NCBI RefSeq assembly: GCF_019924635.1
Contig: NZ_CP065037.1
Span: forward strand, 3,658,001-3,722,000
Direction: 5' to 3'
Length of the DNA stretch: 64,000 nt
Origin: Leifsonia sp. ZF2019
Lineage (GTDB): Bacteria; Actinomycetota; Actinomycetes; Actinomycetales; Microbacteriaceae
Below, piece by piece: positions 45,157-53,176 of this stretch (its first letter is position 1; each line of letters begins with the position of its first letter). The position numbers were made by a program, and so were the translations under genes. The notes under the pieces are model-generated. The model was not told where the DNA came from. It searched no databases and saw nothing but the letters and a program-made list of their open reading frames with translations.

Positions 45157-45213
45157 GGCGAGGTTCACGTCGTTGTCGCCATTTCGCGCGAATGGGCGCA
45201 ACGACGTGAACTT
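45157..45213. terminator. Bidirectional terminator hairpin, family B-like
   Basis: CGAGGTTCACGTCGTTG on the left pairs with CAACGACGTGAACTTCG on the right with one G-T mismatch; the rest of the stem to the ATT/AAT tip is imperfect. It lies between convergent stops at 45143 and 45226. The CACGTCGTTG core resembles the family B hairpins. Confidence 0.65.
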
Positions 45214-45225
45214 CGGCGGGCTTTG

Positions 45226-46299
45226 CTAGAGCTGGGCCATGATCTGGCGGGCGATCACGCGGCCGGCGCGGTTGGCGCCGATCGTGCTCGCCTGCGGGCC
45301 ATAGCCGGCGAGGAATATGCGGCTGTCCTGCCACGAAGCGCCTGAGGCGACCGTGAGGCCCCCCGCCTTCTCGCGGAGCTTGAGCGGCGCAAGATGCCGC
45401 AGCTCCGGACGGAAGCCCGTTGCCCAGATGATCGCATCGGCTCTGGTGAACGTGCCGTCCGGCCAGCGGACACCGTCGGTCTCGATGGCGCTGAACATCG
45501 GCCGCTCCACCAGCAGGCCGCGGTCGATGCCGGCGGCGATGCGGCGCGTGCGCGGCACCCCGGTGCCGCTGACGATGCTCGGGAGGGCCGCGCCGGCCCG
45601 TGCGGCGGCATCCTGCTGCTGCACGGCGGCCACCCCTCCCTCGATGGTGAGCTCCGACTCGTCCCGGAAGTCGACCGGACGTCGGGTCGCCCAGGCCAGG
45701 TCGGCCGCGACGCCCTCCAGCTCGAGGAGGAAGCCGATGGCGCTGGTGCCTCCGCCGACGACGACGACCGATTGGCCGGCGAACTCGTCGGCCGACACAT
45801 AGCCGGACGTATGCACATGCCGTCCTGAGAATGTGTTCATCCCGGGGTACCACGGGACGAACGGCGCGCCCCAGGTTCCGGAGGCGTTCACCACGACCCG
45901 GGTCGCCGTCTCCCCCGCGGAATGCGCGACGACCAGGTCGGCACCGCGATCGAAGACGCTCGCGACCGCGACCGGCCGCTGCACCTGCAGGCCGAAATGC
46001 TCCTCATAGCGGCGGTAGTAGCCGGCGACGATGTCCTTCGCAGGCAGGGAGCGGTCGGCGGTCTCGAAACTGAGCCCGATCTCGGCCATACCGGGAAGGT
46101 CGTTGACGTGATGGGCGCTGCCGAGCTTGAGCGCGTCCCAGCGGTGCTGCCACGCTCCGCCGGTGTGGGGGCCGCGGTCGAAGATCACGAAATCCTCGCC
46201 GGGAACCAGCTCGAAACGGCGGAGATAGTAGGCCACTGCAAGGCCCGCCTGGCCGGCACCGATGATGACCACCTGGGTCTCGGTCCTGGTCGTGGTCAC
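45226..46299 (-). CDS. Flavin-containing monooxygenase-like FAD/NAD(P)-binding oxidoreductase
   Basis: A 357-residue flavoprotein. The FAD-binding GxGxxG is VVIIGAGQAGLAVAYYLRRF (about 9-28); the NADPH-binding motif is VVVVGGGTSAIGFLLEL; WATGFRPELRHL matches the ATG(F/Y)xP motif. GPHTGGAWQHRWDALKLGSAHHVNDLPG is typical of the ArsO/Trk-type group of small monooxygenases. The substrate is unknown, and no arsenic genes are adjacent. It is divergent from a DUF3073 gene and convergent with the sugar operon. Confidence 0.85.
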   Translation of the reverse strand: MTTTRTETQVVIIGAGQAGLAVAYYLRRFELVPGEDFVIFDRGPHTGGAWQHRWDALKLGSAHHVNDLPGMAEIGLSFETADRSLPAKDIVAGYYRRYEEHFGLQVQRPVAVASVFDRGADLVVAHSAGETATRVVVNASGTWGAPFVPWYPGMNTFSGRHVHTSGYVSADEFAGQSVVVVGGGTSAIGFLLELEGVAADLAWATRRPVDFRDESELTIEGGVAAVQQQDAAARAGAALPSIVSGTGVPRTRRIAAGIDRGLLVERPMFSAIETDGVRWPDGTFTRADAIIWATGFRPELRHLAPLKLREKAGGLTVASGASWQDSRIFLAGYGPQASTIGANRAGRVIARQIMAQL

Positions 46300-46358
46300 A
46301 CTGCCATCCCATCATGTCGCGCTGTGCGCATACTCCGGGTCCCGGAGGTCCCGCATGC

Positions 46359-46422
46359 TAAACTCGATGCTAGTTTTTATTGTTTCTGTTCGGATCCCCG
46401 GGAGCCCAGCCCCCGGGCTGGG
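46359..46422 (+). promoter_or_regulatory. -10 box and leader hairpin of the DUF3073 gene
   Basis: TAAACT at 46359-46364 is a likely -10. The leader then has a low-GC stretch around 46371-46388 and a perfect 7-base hairpin CCCAGCC-cccg-GGCTGGG (46405-46422). AAAAGGGGGT precedes the start at 46441. The hairpin ends 4 bases before the purine run, so it could influence ribosome access. Confidence 0.45.
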
Positions 46423-46440
46423 ACCAAAAGGGGGTCACGC

Positions 46441-46653
46441 ATGGGGCGCGGCCGTCAGAAGGCAAAGCACACCAAGATCGCACGTGAGTTGAAGTCGTTC
46501 AGCCCGACTGTCAACTACGACGCTCTCGAGCGCGAGCTGACCGGACATTCACACCACGAGGACGACCAGTACGCCGCGTGGGCCGACTACGAGCCGGAAG
46601 ACGCCGGCGACGAATACGAGGACGAAGAGACCGAGACGCCGAAGCGCGCTTGA
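46441..46653 (+). CDS. DUF3073 domain-containing protein
   Basis: A 70-residue actinobacterial protein. The basic N-terminus MGRGRQKAKHTKIARELKSF is the conserved core of DUF3073; the C-terminal half is highly acidic (EDAGDEYEDEETE). The charge segregation suggests nucleic-acid or ribosome association, but no function is known. The start is fixed by the conserved MGRGRQKAK and by AAAGGGGG upstream. Confidence 0.92.
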   Translation: MGRGRQKAKHTKIARELKSFSPTVNYDALERELTGHSHHEDDQYAAWADYEPEDAGDEYEDEETETPKRA

Positions 46654-46879
46654 TCGATCCTCTGCGCTGCCGTGCATGACGGCCACGCCTGCTGCGGGCC
46701 GGCAACGACCGGGCAACAGCGGCTCCACCCGCGGGCGCACGCCCGGATCACCTGCCGATGGCGCGGCGGACGCCGCAGCTTCGCGAACTCCCCGGGTCGA
46801 GCACGCGGGCGACACGGCGACACAGCGAGCGGGCGCGTGAGGACGCCCGCGCCGCCGAGTGGCGCGCCCCCGGCGTGAG
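46654..46879. other. 226-base gap without gene
   Basis: Lies between the DUF3073 gene and the convergent ybhB-like gene. I see no convincing hairpin, promoter or coding frame. Confidence 0.35.
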
Positions 46880-47407
46880 CTATGCGACGAGCGTGGTGTG
46901 TGCCCGTGCGATCGTGTTCGCGCCGATGATGAACGTCGCGACCGCGGCCGAAGCGCTCGGAGGGATCTCGAGTCGTGGCACGGCGAGAGCGTGGACGGTG
47001 AAGAGGTAGCGGTGAGGGTGGTCCCCCTCCGGGGGCGCAGCGCCGTCGTAGGTCTCGTTGCCGAGGTCGTTCCGCAGCGTGTGAGCTCCCACGCCGAGGT
47101 CGGGGAGGGCGGCGGCATTCTCGGACAGCGCATCCGTCTCTGCAGGGATGTCGGTCACGATCCAGTGCCAGACCCCGGACGGGGTCGGCGCGTCGATGTC
47201 GAAGCAGCTGATGGCGAAGGACTGCGTTTCCGGCGGGGCGCCACGCCAGGTCAGAGCCGGGCTGGAGTCGGCACCGCCGATCCCCGCGGCCTTCTGGGGG
47301 AGCGGCATGGGGTCGCCGTCGCGCCCTGCGGTGGTGGTGACCGTGAACTCCGGTCGCCTCGGCATGAAGTCGTAGGGGTGCGGTGGGCGGGTGCGTTCCC
47401 AGGTCAT
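46880..47407 (-). CDS. YbhB/YbcL-family Raf kinase inhibitor-like (PEBP) protein
   Basis: A 175-residue phosphatidylethanolamine-binding-protein fold. Hallmarks are SSPALTWRGAPPETQSFAISCFDIDAPTPSGVWHWIVTDIP and GDHPHRYLFTVHALAV, forming the conserved anion-binding pocket. The function of bacterial members is unclear. Its ATG overlaps the leuD stop within ATGA (47404-47407), so it is the third gene of a leuC-leuD-ybhB operon, an unusual partnership. Confidence 0.9.
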   Translation of the reverse strand: MTWERTRPPHPYDFMPRRPEFTVTTTAGRDGDPMPLPQKAAGIGGADSSPALTWRGAPPETQSFAISCFDIDAPTPSGVWHWIVTDIPAETDALSENAAALPDLGVGAHTLRNDLGNETYDGAAPPEGDHPHRYLFTVHALAVPRLEIPPSASAAVATFIIGANTIARAHTTLVA

Positions 47408-48033
47408 CGATGGTCTCCTTGTCGCGGTGATCGTTCTGGGCGTCCGGCGGGGAGCCAGGGGTGCCTGCGGTTCTCATGACGGCGGATGATGTCGTCGAGC
47501 GTGAGCGTGACGGCGATCGGGTCCAGTCCGTTCACGAGGTTGTGGTGCGGTGCGTCATCGAGGCGGAAGGGAGCGTCTCTGATGCCGGCTGATTCGCAGG
47601 TCACGGTTCGCGCGACCACATCGATGCGCACGGGCGCTGCCACGTCGGCCTCCACCGCATCCATGATGCGATCGAGGACGTCGGGCTCGACTTCGACGGG
47701 GACGAGCCCTTCTTGCGGAAGGTTCGTGCGGTGGATGTCGGCGATGCGTGAACTGATCACCGCTCGGAAACCACCATCGCGGAGCGCCCAGACGGCGTGT
47801 TGACGCGAGGAACCGCAGCCGAAGTTGGGCCCGGCGACGAGGACGCTGGCGCCGGCGCGGGCGGGGTCGTTGAGGGGGAAGTCGGGATCCTTTCGCCAGT
47901 TCTGGAAGAGCCCTGGTCCATAGCCGTCGCGGTGGATCCGTTTCATCCACGGTGCAGGGATGATCTGGTCGGTGTCGATGTTCTCACGGCGCAGCACGAC
48001 GGCTGTCCCGGTGACGGTGGTGACGGGGTGCAT
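47404..48033 (-). CDS. leuD: 3-isopropylmalate dehydratase small subunit (LeuD-like)
   Basis: A 209-residue swivel-domain subunit. TGTAVVLRRENIDTDQIIPAPWMKRI, GPNFGCGSSRQHAVWALRDGGFRAVISSRIADI and NGLDPIAVTL are the LeuD signatures. Together with LeuC it isomerises 2- to 3-isopropylmalate in leucine synthesis; related pairs act on citramalate or other malate derivatives, and no other leu gene is nearby. The ATG at 48033 has AGGAG upstream and lies 11 bases after the leuC stop. Confidence 0.9.
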   Translation of the reverse strand: MHPVTTVTGTAVVLRRENIDTDQIIPAPWMKRIHRDGYGPGLFQNWRKDPDFPLNDPARAGASVLVAGPNFGCGSSRQHAVWALRDGGFRAVISSRIADIHRTNLPQEGLVPVEVEPDVLDRIMDAVEADVAAPVRIDVVARTVTCESAGIRDAPFRLDDAPHHNLVNGLDPIAVTLTLDDIIRRHENRRHPWLPAGRPERSPRQGDHR

Positions 48034-48044
48034 CGTCGCGGCTC

Positions 48045-49451
48045 CTAGTGCGTTCCGATGGGTGACAGGGTGCTCGGCGTGGTGAGATGCCCGGCGATGG
48101 CCGTGGCGGCCGCGGTCTCGGGTGAGACGAGATGGGTGCGGGCGCCGGGTCCCTGCCGTGATTCGAAGTTGCGGTTGGAGGTCGAGGCGGAGTGCATCCC
48201 GGTCGGAACGGTGTCGCCGTTCATCCCGACACACATCGAGCAGCCCGGGGATCTCCATTCGAAGCCGGCGTCGAGGAAGATCCGGTCGAGACCTTCCTCT
48301 TCGGCCATCCGTTTGGTCTGCGCGGAACCGGGGACGACGATCGCACGGATGCTCTCGGCGATCGAGCGCCCGTCGACGATTCGGGCCGCCGATCTCAGGT
48401 CGTCGATCCTGCCGTTGGTACAGGAGCCGATGAAGACGGTGTGGATCGGGATGTCGGCGATCGCCTGCCCCGGTCGCAGGCCCATGTAGGCCAGCGCCGC
48501 TTCCGCGGCGGCGCGCTGCTGCGCGTCGGGGAACTCGGAGGGGATCGCGCCACCGACGGAGACGGACTGTCCCGGGTTGGTGCCCCAGCTGACCATCGGA
48601 CCGACGCCGGTCACGTCGACGACGACCTCTCGGTCGAATGCCGCTCCGTCATCCGTCCGCACGGAGCGCCAGTAGGCGACCGCCTGCTCCCACAGCTCTC
48701 CGCGCGGGGACCGGTCGCGGCCCTTCAGATACGCGAACGTGGTCTCGTCGGGTGCGACCAGGCCGGAGCGCGCGCCGGCCTCGATGGCCATGTTGCAGAG
48801 TGTCATCCTCCCCTCCATGGTCAGCGCGGTCACGGGGTCGCCCCGGAACTCGATCAGATGACCGGTCGCCCCGCCGTGGCCGATCCGGGCGATGATCGCC
48901 AGGGCCAGGTCCTTGGCGGTGGCGTCCGCGTGGGGTGCGCCCACCAACGTCACCGACATCGTCTTCGGCCGGTCGACGCGGACCGTCTGGGTTGCGAGCA
49001 CGTGTTCGACCTGGCTCGTGCCGATGCCGAAGGCGATGGCTCCGAAGGCTCCGTGGGTCGCCGTGTGGCTGTCCCCGCACACGATCGTCATGCCCGGTTG
49101 GGTCAGACCCATCTCGGGACCGATCACGTGCACGATTCCCTGCCCCGCCGATCCCATCGGGTGCAGTTCCACGCCGAACTCGGCACAGTTCTCACGCTGG
49201 AGCCGCAGTTGCTCGGCGGCGAGCGCGTCCGCCAGGGGCAGATCGAGGCCGCTGGTGGGAACGTCGTGGTCGGCCGTGCCCACCGTGAGGTCGGGGCGGC
49301 GAACCCGTCGCCCGGCCTGCCGGAGCCCCTCGAACGGCTGCGGTGAGGTCACTTCGTGGATGAGATGCATGTCGACATAGAGCAGGTCGCCCTCCGCCTG
49401 GTGGAGGACGTGCTCGTTCCAGACTTTGTCGATCAACGTCATGGCTGTCAT
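48045..49451 (-). CDS. leuC: 3-isopropylmalate dehydratase large subunit (LeuC-like)
   Basis: A 468-residue aconitase-family subunit. The [4Fe-4S] cysteines are in [17 protein letters not shown] and [13 protein letters not shown], and the substrate region is [22 protein letters not shown]. Typical start [40 protein letters not shown]. The ATG at 49451 is preceded by AGGAGG at 7 bases. The promoter region carries four tandem 13-base repeats, while no regulator gene lies beside it; this differs from the usual actinobacterial IclR-leuC arrangement. It could be a second, specialised isomerase. Confidence 0.92.
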   Translation of the reverse strand: MTAMTLIDKVWNEHVLHQAEGDLLYVDMHLIHEVTSPQPFEGLRQAGRRVRRPDLTVGTADHDVPTSGLDLPLADALAAEQLRLQRENCAEFGVELHPMGSAGQGIVHVIGPEMGLTQPGMTIVCGDSHTATHGAFGAIAFGIGTSQVEHVLATQTVRVDRPKTMSVTLVGAPHADATAKDLALAIIARIGHGGATGHLIEFRGDPVTALTMEGRMTLCNMAIEAGARSGLVAPDETTFAYLKGRDRSPRGELWEQAVAYWRSVRTDDGAAFDREVVVDVTGVGPMVSWGTNPGQSVSVGGAIPSEFPDAQQRAAAEAALAYMGLRPGQAIADIPIHTVFIGSCTNGRIDDLRSAARIVDGRSIAESIRAIVVPGSAQTKRMAEEEGLDRIFLDAGFEWRSPGCSMCVGMNGDTVPTGMHSASTSNRNFESRQGPGARTHLVSPETAAATAIAGHLTTPSTLSPIGTH

Positions 49452-49541
49452 TCGTGGTCCTCCTACTCGAGGTCGCGCGGGACGCGGGCGGTGGCGGGCG
49501 ATGACAGAGCTCGTCGGGTCAGGCATCGACCCCCAACAGAA

Positions 49542-49593
49542 TTGGGATACCAGAATGGTACACCACGTTGGTATCCCAACTCGGTGCACCAGA
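49542..49593. repeat. Four tandem 13-base operator-like repeats upstream of leuC
   Basis: Units start at 49542, 49555, 49568 and 49581 with no spacer. Each carries a 10-base near-palindrome of TGGTNNACCA type: TGGGATACCA, TGGTACACCA, TGGTATCCCA, CGGTGCACCA. Units 1 and 3 also form a perfect 11-base inverted repeat TTGGGATACCA/TGGTATCCCAA. The array begins 91 bases before the leuC start, in the promoter region. Confidence 0.75.
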
Positions 49594-49649
49594 ATGACCA
49601 CGCTGGACAGAGCTTTCCACCGACGTCGCGGCGGGCCGGGGCTCGGCGC

Positions 49650-50258
49650 TTACAGCCACCCCTGGCGGGTGGCGATGAGCACCGCGTCCGAACGATTGCG
49701 CGCGGCGGTCTTGCCGATCGCGCTCGACAGGTGATTGCGCACCGTTCCCTCGCTGAGGTGGAGCCGTCCGGCGATGTCGGCGATCGTCGCTCCGTCGCCC
49801 GCGAGCGCCAGCACCTCCGCCTCCCGTACGGTCAGCGGAGAGACTCCGGAAGCGAGCGACTCGGCAGCGAGCGTCGGGTCGACCACGCGCAGGCCGGACG
49901 CGACTCGGCGCACCGCGTCGGCGAGCTGACCCGACGGCGTGTCCTTGACGATGAAGCCGGACGCGCCGGCCTCCATCGCCCGCCGCAGATAGCCGGGACG
50001 CCCGAAGGTCGTGACGATGAGCGACCGGCACTCCGGCACCGTCACGCGGAGCGCTGCGGCGACCTGGATGCCATCGAGACCGGGCATCTCGACGTCGAGC
50101 AGGGCGACGTCGGCCGCGGATGCGAGCGCAGCCTCGACGACCTCGTCGCCGCGGCCGACCTGCGCGACCACCTGCAGGTCGGCTTCGAGGTCGAGCAGCG
50201 CGGCGAGCGCGCCCCGCACGAGCGCCTGGTCGTCGGCGAGCAAGAGGCGGATGGTCAT
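49650..50258 (-). CDS. NarL/LuxR-family response regulator (DesR-like)
   Basis: A 202-residue response regulator. The receiver domain (about 1-120) has the acidic pair Asp9-Asp10, phosphoacceptor Asp55 in ALLDVEMPGLDG and a conserved Lys in FIVKDTP. A LuxR-type HTH follows (about 138-200; LTVREAEVLALAGDGATIADIAGRLHLSEGTVRNHLSSAIGK). It is coupled to the upstream kinase gene by an ATGA overlap (50255-50258). It probably regulates the ABC-2 exporter genes at the start of the same operon. Confidence 0.93.
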   Translation of the reverse strand: MTIRLLLADDQALVRGALAALLDLEADLQVVAQVGRGDEVVEAALASAADVALLDVEMPGLDGIQVAAALRVTVPECRSLIVTTFGRPGYLRRAMEAGASGFIVKDTPSGQLADAVRRVASGLRVVDPTLAAESLASGVSPLTVREAEVLALAGDGATIADIAGRLHLSEGTVRNHLSSAIGKTAARNRSDAVLIATRQGWL

Positions 50259-51400
50259 GCGGTCCTCCGGACGGTCAGCAGGGTGCCCCCGCGGGTGCCC
50301 TCGGAGATCTCCAGCACAGCGCCCGCGTCGCGCGCCCGCTCGGACAGACCGGCGAGGCCGGATCCGCGGACGGCGGCGGCCGCCGGCGCCGACCCGACGG
50401 GCGCGGGGCCTTGCCCGTCGTCCTCGATGGCGAGCGTCTCCGGCCCGACGGTGACCCAGCAGTTGCGGGAGCCGGAGTGCCGGATGACGTTGGTGATCCC
50501 TTCCCGCAGCACCCAGCCGAAGAGCTCGCGCAGGTCGGGCGCCACCTCCTCGCCGTTGCGTGGCAGGTGCGCGGTGATGTCCGCGGCGGCGAGGCTCGCC
50601 TGCACGGCGGCGAGCTCGGTGGAGATGCTCATCTCTCGGTAGCCGGCGACGGCGGCGCGCAGGTCGGCGAGGGCCGAGCGGGCGAGGCGCTCGATGTCCG
50701 CGAGCTCCGCCTCCGCCCGCGCCGGGTCCACCGGGACGAGTCGGCGCGCGAGCTCCGACTTCACGGTCACGACCGTGAGCGAGTGGCCGAGCACGTCGTG
50801 CATGTCACGGGAGAAGCGCGAGCGCTCCTCGACCACCGCCAGCCGCGCGATCTCGCCCTGGGCGGCCCGCAGCCGGCGCAGCGCGTTGATCTGGCGGGCG
50901 AAGGCGCTCATCATGACGCCGATCGACACCGTGATGAGGGCGATGTACCAGTAATCGTCGAACCCGCCCGCGATCAGGAAGACCACCAGCTGCAGGAGCC
51001 CGAGCCCCACGATCAGAGCGGTCGACAGGACGGGGCGCGCGACGACCATACCGATGACGCACGCGACGAAGACCCAGGTCCAGCAGGTGATGATGCCGAG
51101 GAACGGGACGAGCAGCAGGGTCAGCGCGAAGTACGCCGCGATCGCGACGAACCGCGTGCGCTCGCCCTCCCACCACAGCAGCGGCGGGAGGGCGAGGAAG
51201 CCCGCGTAGACGAGCGCGAGGAGCAGAGTGGCCACGACCTTCGACGCGGTCGAGCCGTCGGAACCCCAGAGTCCGAACAGGACCGACACCTGGTACACCA
51301 GGCCGATCACGGCCCCGGGGTACCAGCGCAGCGCCGCCGCGTGCGCCAACCGGGCGCCGAGGCCGACCGGCCGCCGCGCGTCGAGCTCGTTGCTGAACAC
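50255..51400 (-). CDS. Membrane sensor histidine kinase (DesK-like)
   Basis: A 381-residue kinase with about five to six N-terminal helices (about 25-165), a HisKA_3 dimerisation box (EERSRFSRDMHDVLGHSLTVVTVKSELARRL, phosphoacceptor His201) and an HATPase domain (LREGITNVIRHSGSRN, IEDDGQG, GSGLAGLSERARDAGA). The DesK class senses membrane state or envelope drugs. The gene lies 24 bases after the permease gene and overlaps the response regulator. Together they form an ABC-exporter plus two-component module typical of drug or lantibiotic response. Confidence 0.92.
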   Translation of the reverse strand: MFSNELDARRPVGLGARLAHAAALRWYPGAVIGLVYQVSVLFGLWGSDGSTASKVVATLLLALVYAGFLALPPLLWWEGERTRFVAIAAYFALTLLLVPFLGIITCWTWVFVACVIGMVVARPVLSTALIVGLGLLQLVVFLIAGGFDDYWYIALITVSIGVMMSAFARQINALRRLRAAQGEIARLAVVEERSRFSRDMHDVLGHSLTVVTVKSELARRLVPVDPARAEAELADIERLARSALADLRAAVAGYREMSISTELAAVQASLAAADITAHLPRNGEEVAPDLRELFGWVLREGITNVIRHSGSRNCWVTVGPETLAIEDDGQGPAPVGSAPAAAAVRGSGLAGLSERARDAGAVLEISEGTRGGTLLTVRRTA

Positions 51401-51424
51401 GTCCCTACCCTAATCAGCGGCCGG

Positions 51425-52168
51425 TCAGCCGCGTGCTGCGTCGCGGCGGTAGCGCCAGACGATCAGCGCCCCGAGAGCGACGGTCCACGCGGTGAGCACG
51501 AGCGCCGGGGTCAGGGCGTCGCCGCTCTGCAGGGCGCCGAGCTGCCCGACGCGGTTGAGCCAGTAGGAGGGAACCGCTTGCGCGACATTCGCGACCCAGG
51601 CGGGGAAGATCTGGAGCGGGATCCACAGGCCACCGAGCACGGCCATCCCCATGAACACCGCCATGAAGAGCGGCTGGGCGAACTCGGGCTTCGCGAACTG
51701 TCCGATCAGGATGCCGAGCAGGGCGAACGGGATGACGCCGCACCAGATCCCGAGTGCCGCGAGCATCCAGCTGCCCGCCGAGAGCACCGGGTGGTAGAGC
51801 GCCAGCGAGACACCGATGATGACCACGATGCTGACCAGCGCGAGGGCGAGGGCGGCGACCAGCTTCGACACGAGGTAGCCGGTGCCGGAGAGCGGGGTGA
51901 CCCGCAGCTGGCGGTTCCAGCCGATCGACCGCTCGGTGACGATCCCGAACGCCTGCGAGAGCGCCGCCATCATGCCGCCGTAGGCCGCGACCTGGATGGT
52001 GGTGACCACGATCCAGGGGAGGTGCGTGACCGTGTCCACCTGGCCGCGGCCCCCGAAGGTGCCGCCGAAGGCGATCAGCATGACGAGCGGGACGGCGAGA
52101 GTGAACACCATCGACCGCATGTTCTTCAGCTGGCGGAGCGACTCGCGCCCCAGGTAGGCGATGCTCAT
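51425..52168 (-). CDS. ABC-2 type transporter permease
   Basis: A 247-residue permease with six predicted helices. The start MSIAYLGRESLRQLKNMRSMVFTLAVPLVMLIAFGG and the ITERSIGW-like segment IVTERSIGWNRQLRVTPLSGTGYLVSKL are typical of ABC-2 exporters of drugs or polyketides. Its ATG overlaps the stop of the ATPase gene (52165-52168). Two copies would pair with two ATPase subunits. Confidence 0.9.
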   Translation of the reverse strand: MSIAYLGRESLRQLKNMRSMVFTLAVPLVMLIAFGGTFGGRGQVDTVTHLPWIVVTTIQVAAYGGMMAALSQAFGIVTERSIGWNRQLRVTPLSGTGYLVSKLVAALALALVSIVVIIGVSLALYHPVLSAGSWMLAALGIWCGVIPFALLGILIGQFAKPEFAQPLFMAVFMGMAVLGGLWIPLQIFPAWVANVAQAVPSYWLNRVGQLGALQSGDALTPALVLTAWTVALGALIVWRYRRDAARG

Positions 52169-53088
52169 CGCGTCGCTCCGTCCGTCTCGTGCGCCTCGGT
52201 CAGGGCGAGGAAGGCCTCGTCCATCGTGTGCGCGGTCACTTCGATGTCGTGGATGTCGTCGTGCGCCGCGAGGAGCGCACGGAGGGTGGCGTCGGAGTCG
52301 TCGCTGACGAGCGCGACGGTCCCCGCGCGGTGCTCGACACTGCGCACTCCGGGCAATCCGGCGAGTGCGGTCTCGACCGTGGGGCTCCAGGGGAAGTCCA
52401 CATTCGCCCGGATGCGGCGACCCGACACCACCGCCTTCACCTCGGCGGGCGTGCCGTCGGCGACGACCCGGCCGCGGGCCAGCATGACGATGCGATCGGC
52501 GTAGGTATCCGCCTCGTCGAGGTAGTGCGTGGCGAAGACGACGGTGCGGCCCTCCTCGGTGAACTCCCGCATCGACTGCCAGAACGTGCGTCGCGCCTCC
52601 ACGTCCATGGCGGCGGTGGGCTCGTCGAGGAACAGCAGGTCCGGGTCGGAGACGACGGCGACGGCGAACCGGGCGCGCTGCATCTGACCGCCGGACAGCT
52701 TGGAGACCCGCTGCGTGGCGATCTCGGTGCAGCGGGCGCGCTCGAGGGCCTCGGCGACGCTCAGGGGCTGCCGATGGGCGGAGGCGACGAGCGCGACGCA
52801 CTCCCTCACGGTCAGGGTCGGCAACAGCGCGCCACCCTGCAGCATGGCGCCGACGCGTCCGTCGCGGATCGCGCGGATCGGCTCGGCACCGAACAGCTCC
52901 GCGGTTCCTGAGCTGGGCCGTGCGAGGCCGAGGGCGAGGTCGATGGTCGTCGACTTGCCTGCCCCGTTCGGGCCCAGCAGCGCGACCACCTCGCCGGGGC
53001 GGATGGTGAGGTCGACGCCGTCGACGGCGGTGAGCGGGCCGAAGGACTTGCGCAGCCCGTCGAGGCGGATGGCGGGTGTCTGATTCAC
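52165..53088 (-). CDS. ABC transporter ATP-binding protein (exporter type)
   Basis: A 307-residue ATPase. Walker A GPNGAGKST (about 39-47), signature LSGGQMQRARFAVA, Walker B LLFLDEPTAAMD and the switch His in VVFATHYLDEADTYADRIV. The C-terminal 90 residues form the accessory domain seen in DrrA/CcmA-like drug exporters. First gene of a four-gene leftward operon (ATPase, permease, kinase, response regulator). The promoter must lie within 53089-53176, but no clear boxes are seen. Confidence 0.94.
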   Translation of the reverse strand: MNQTPAIRLDGLRKSFGPLTAVDGVDLTIRPGEVVALLGPNGAGKSTTIDLALGLARPSSGTAELFGAEPIRAIRDGRVGAMLQGGALLPTLTVRECVALVASAHRQPLSVAEALERARCTEIATQRVSKLSGGQMQRARFAVAVVSDPDLLFLDEPTAAMDVEARRTFWQSMREFTEEGRTVVFATHYLDEADTYADRIVMLARGRVVADGTPAEVKAVVSGRRIRANVDFPWSPTVETALAGLPGVRSVEHRAGTVALVSDDSDATLRALLAAHDDIHDIEVTAHTMDEAFLALTEAHETDGATR

Positions 53089-53176
53089 CTTCTCAGCGTC
53101 GCGCCGAGCGGGTCGCGGTGTGCAGAGCGGGTGTCAGGAGCTCGACGTGACGAATGTCACGGCACGCGCCGCCCGG

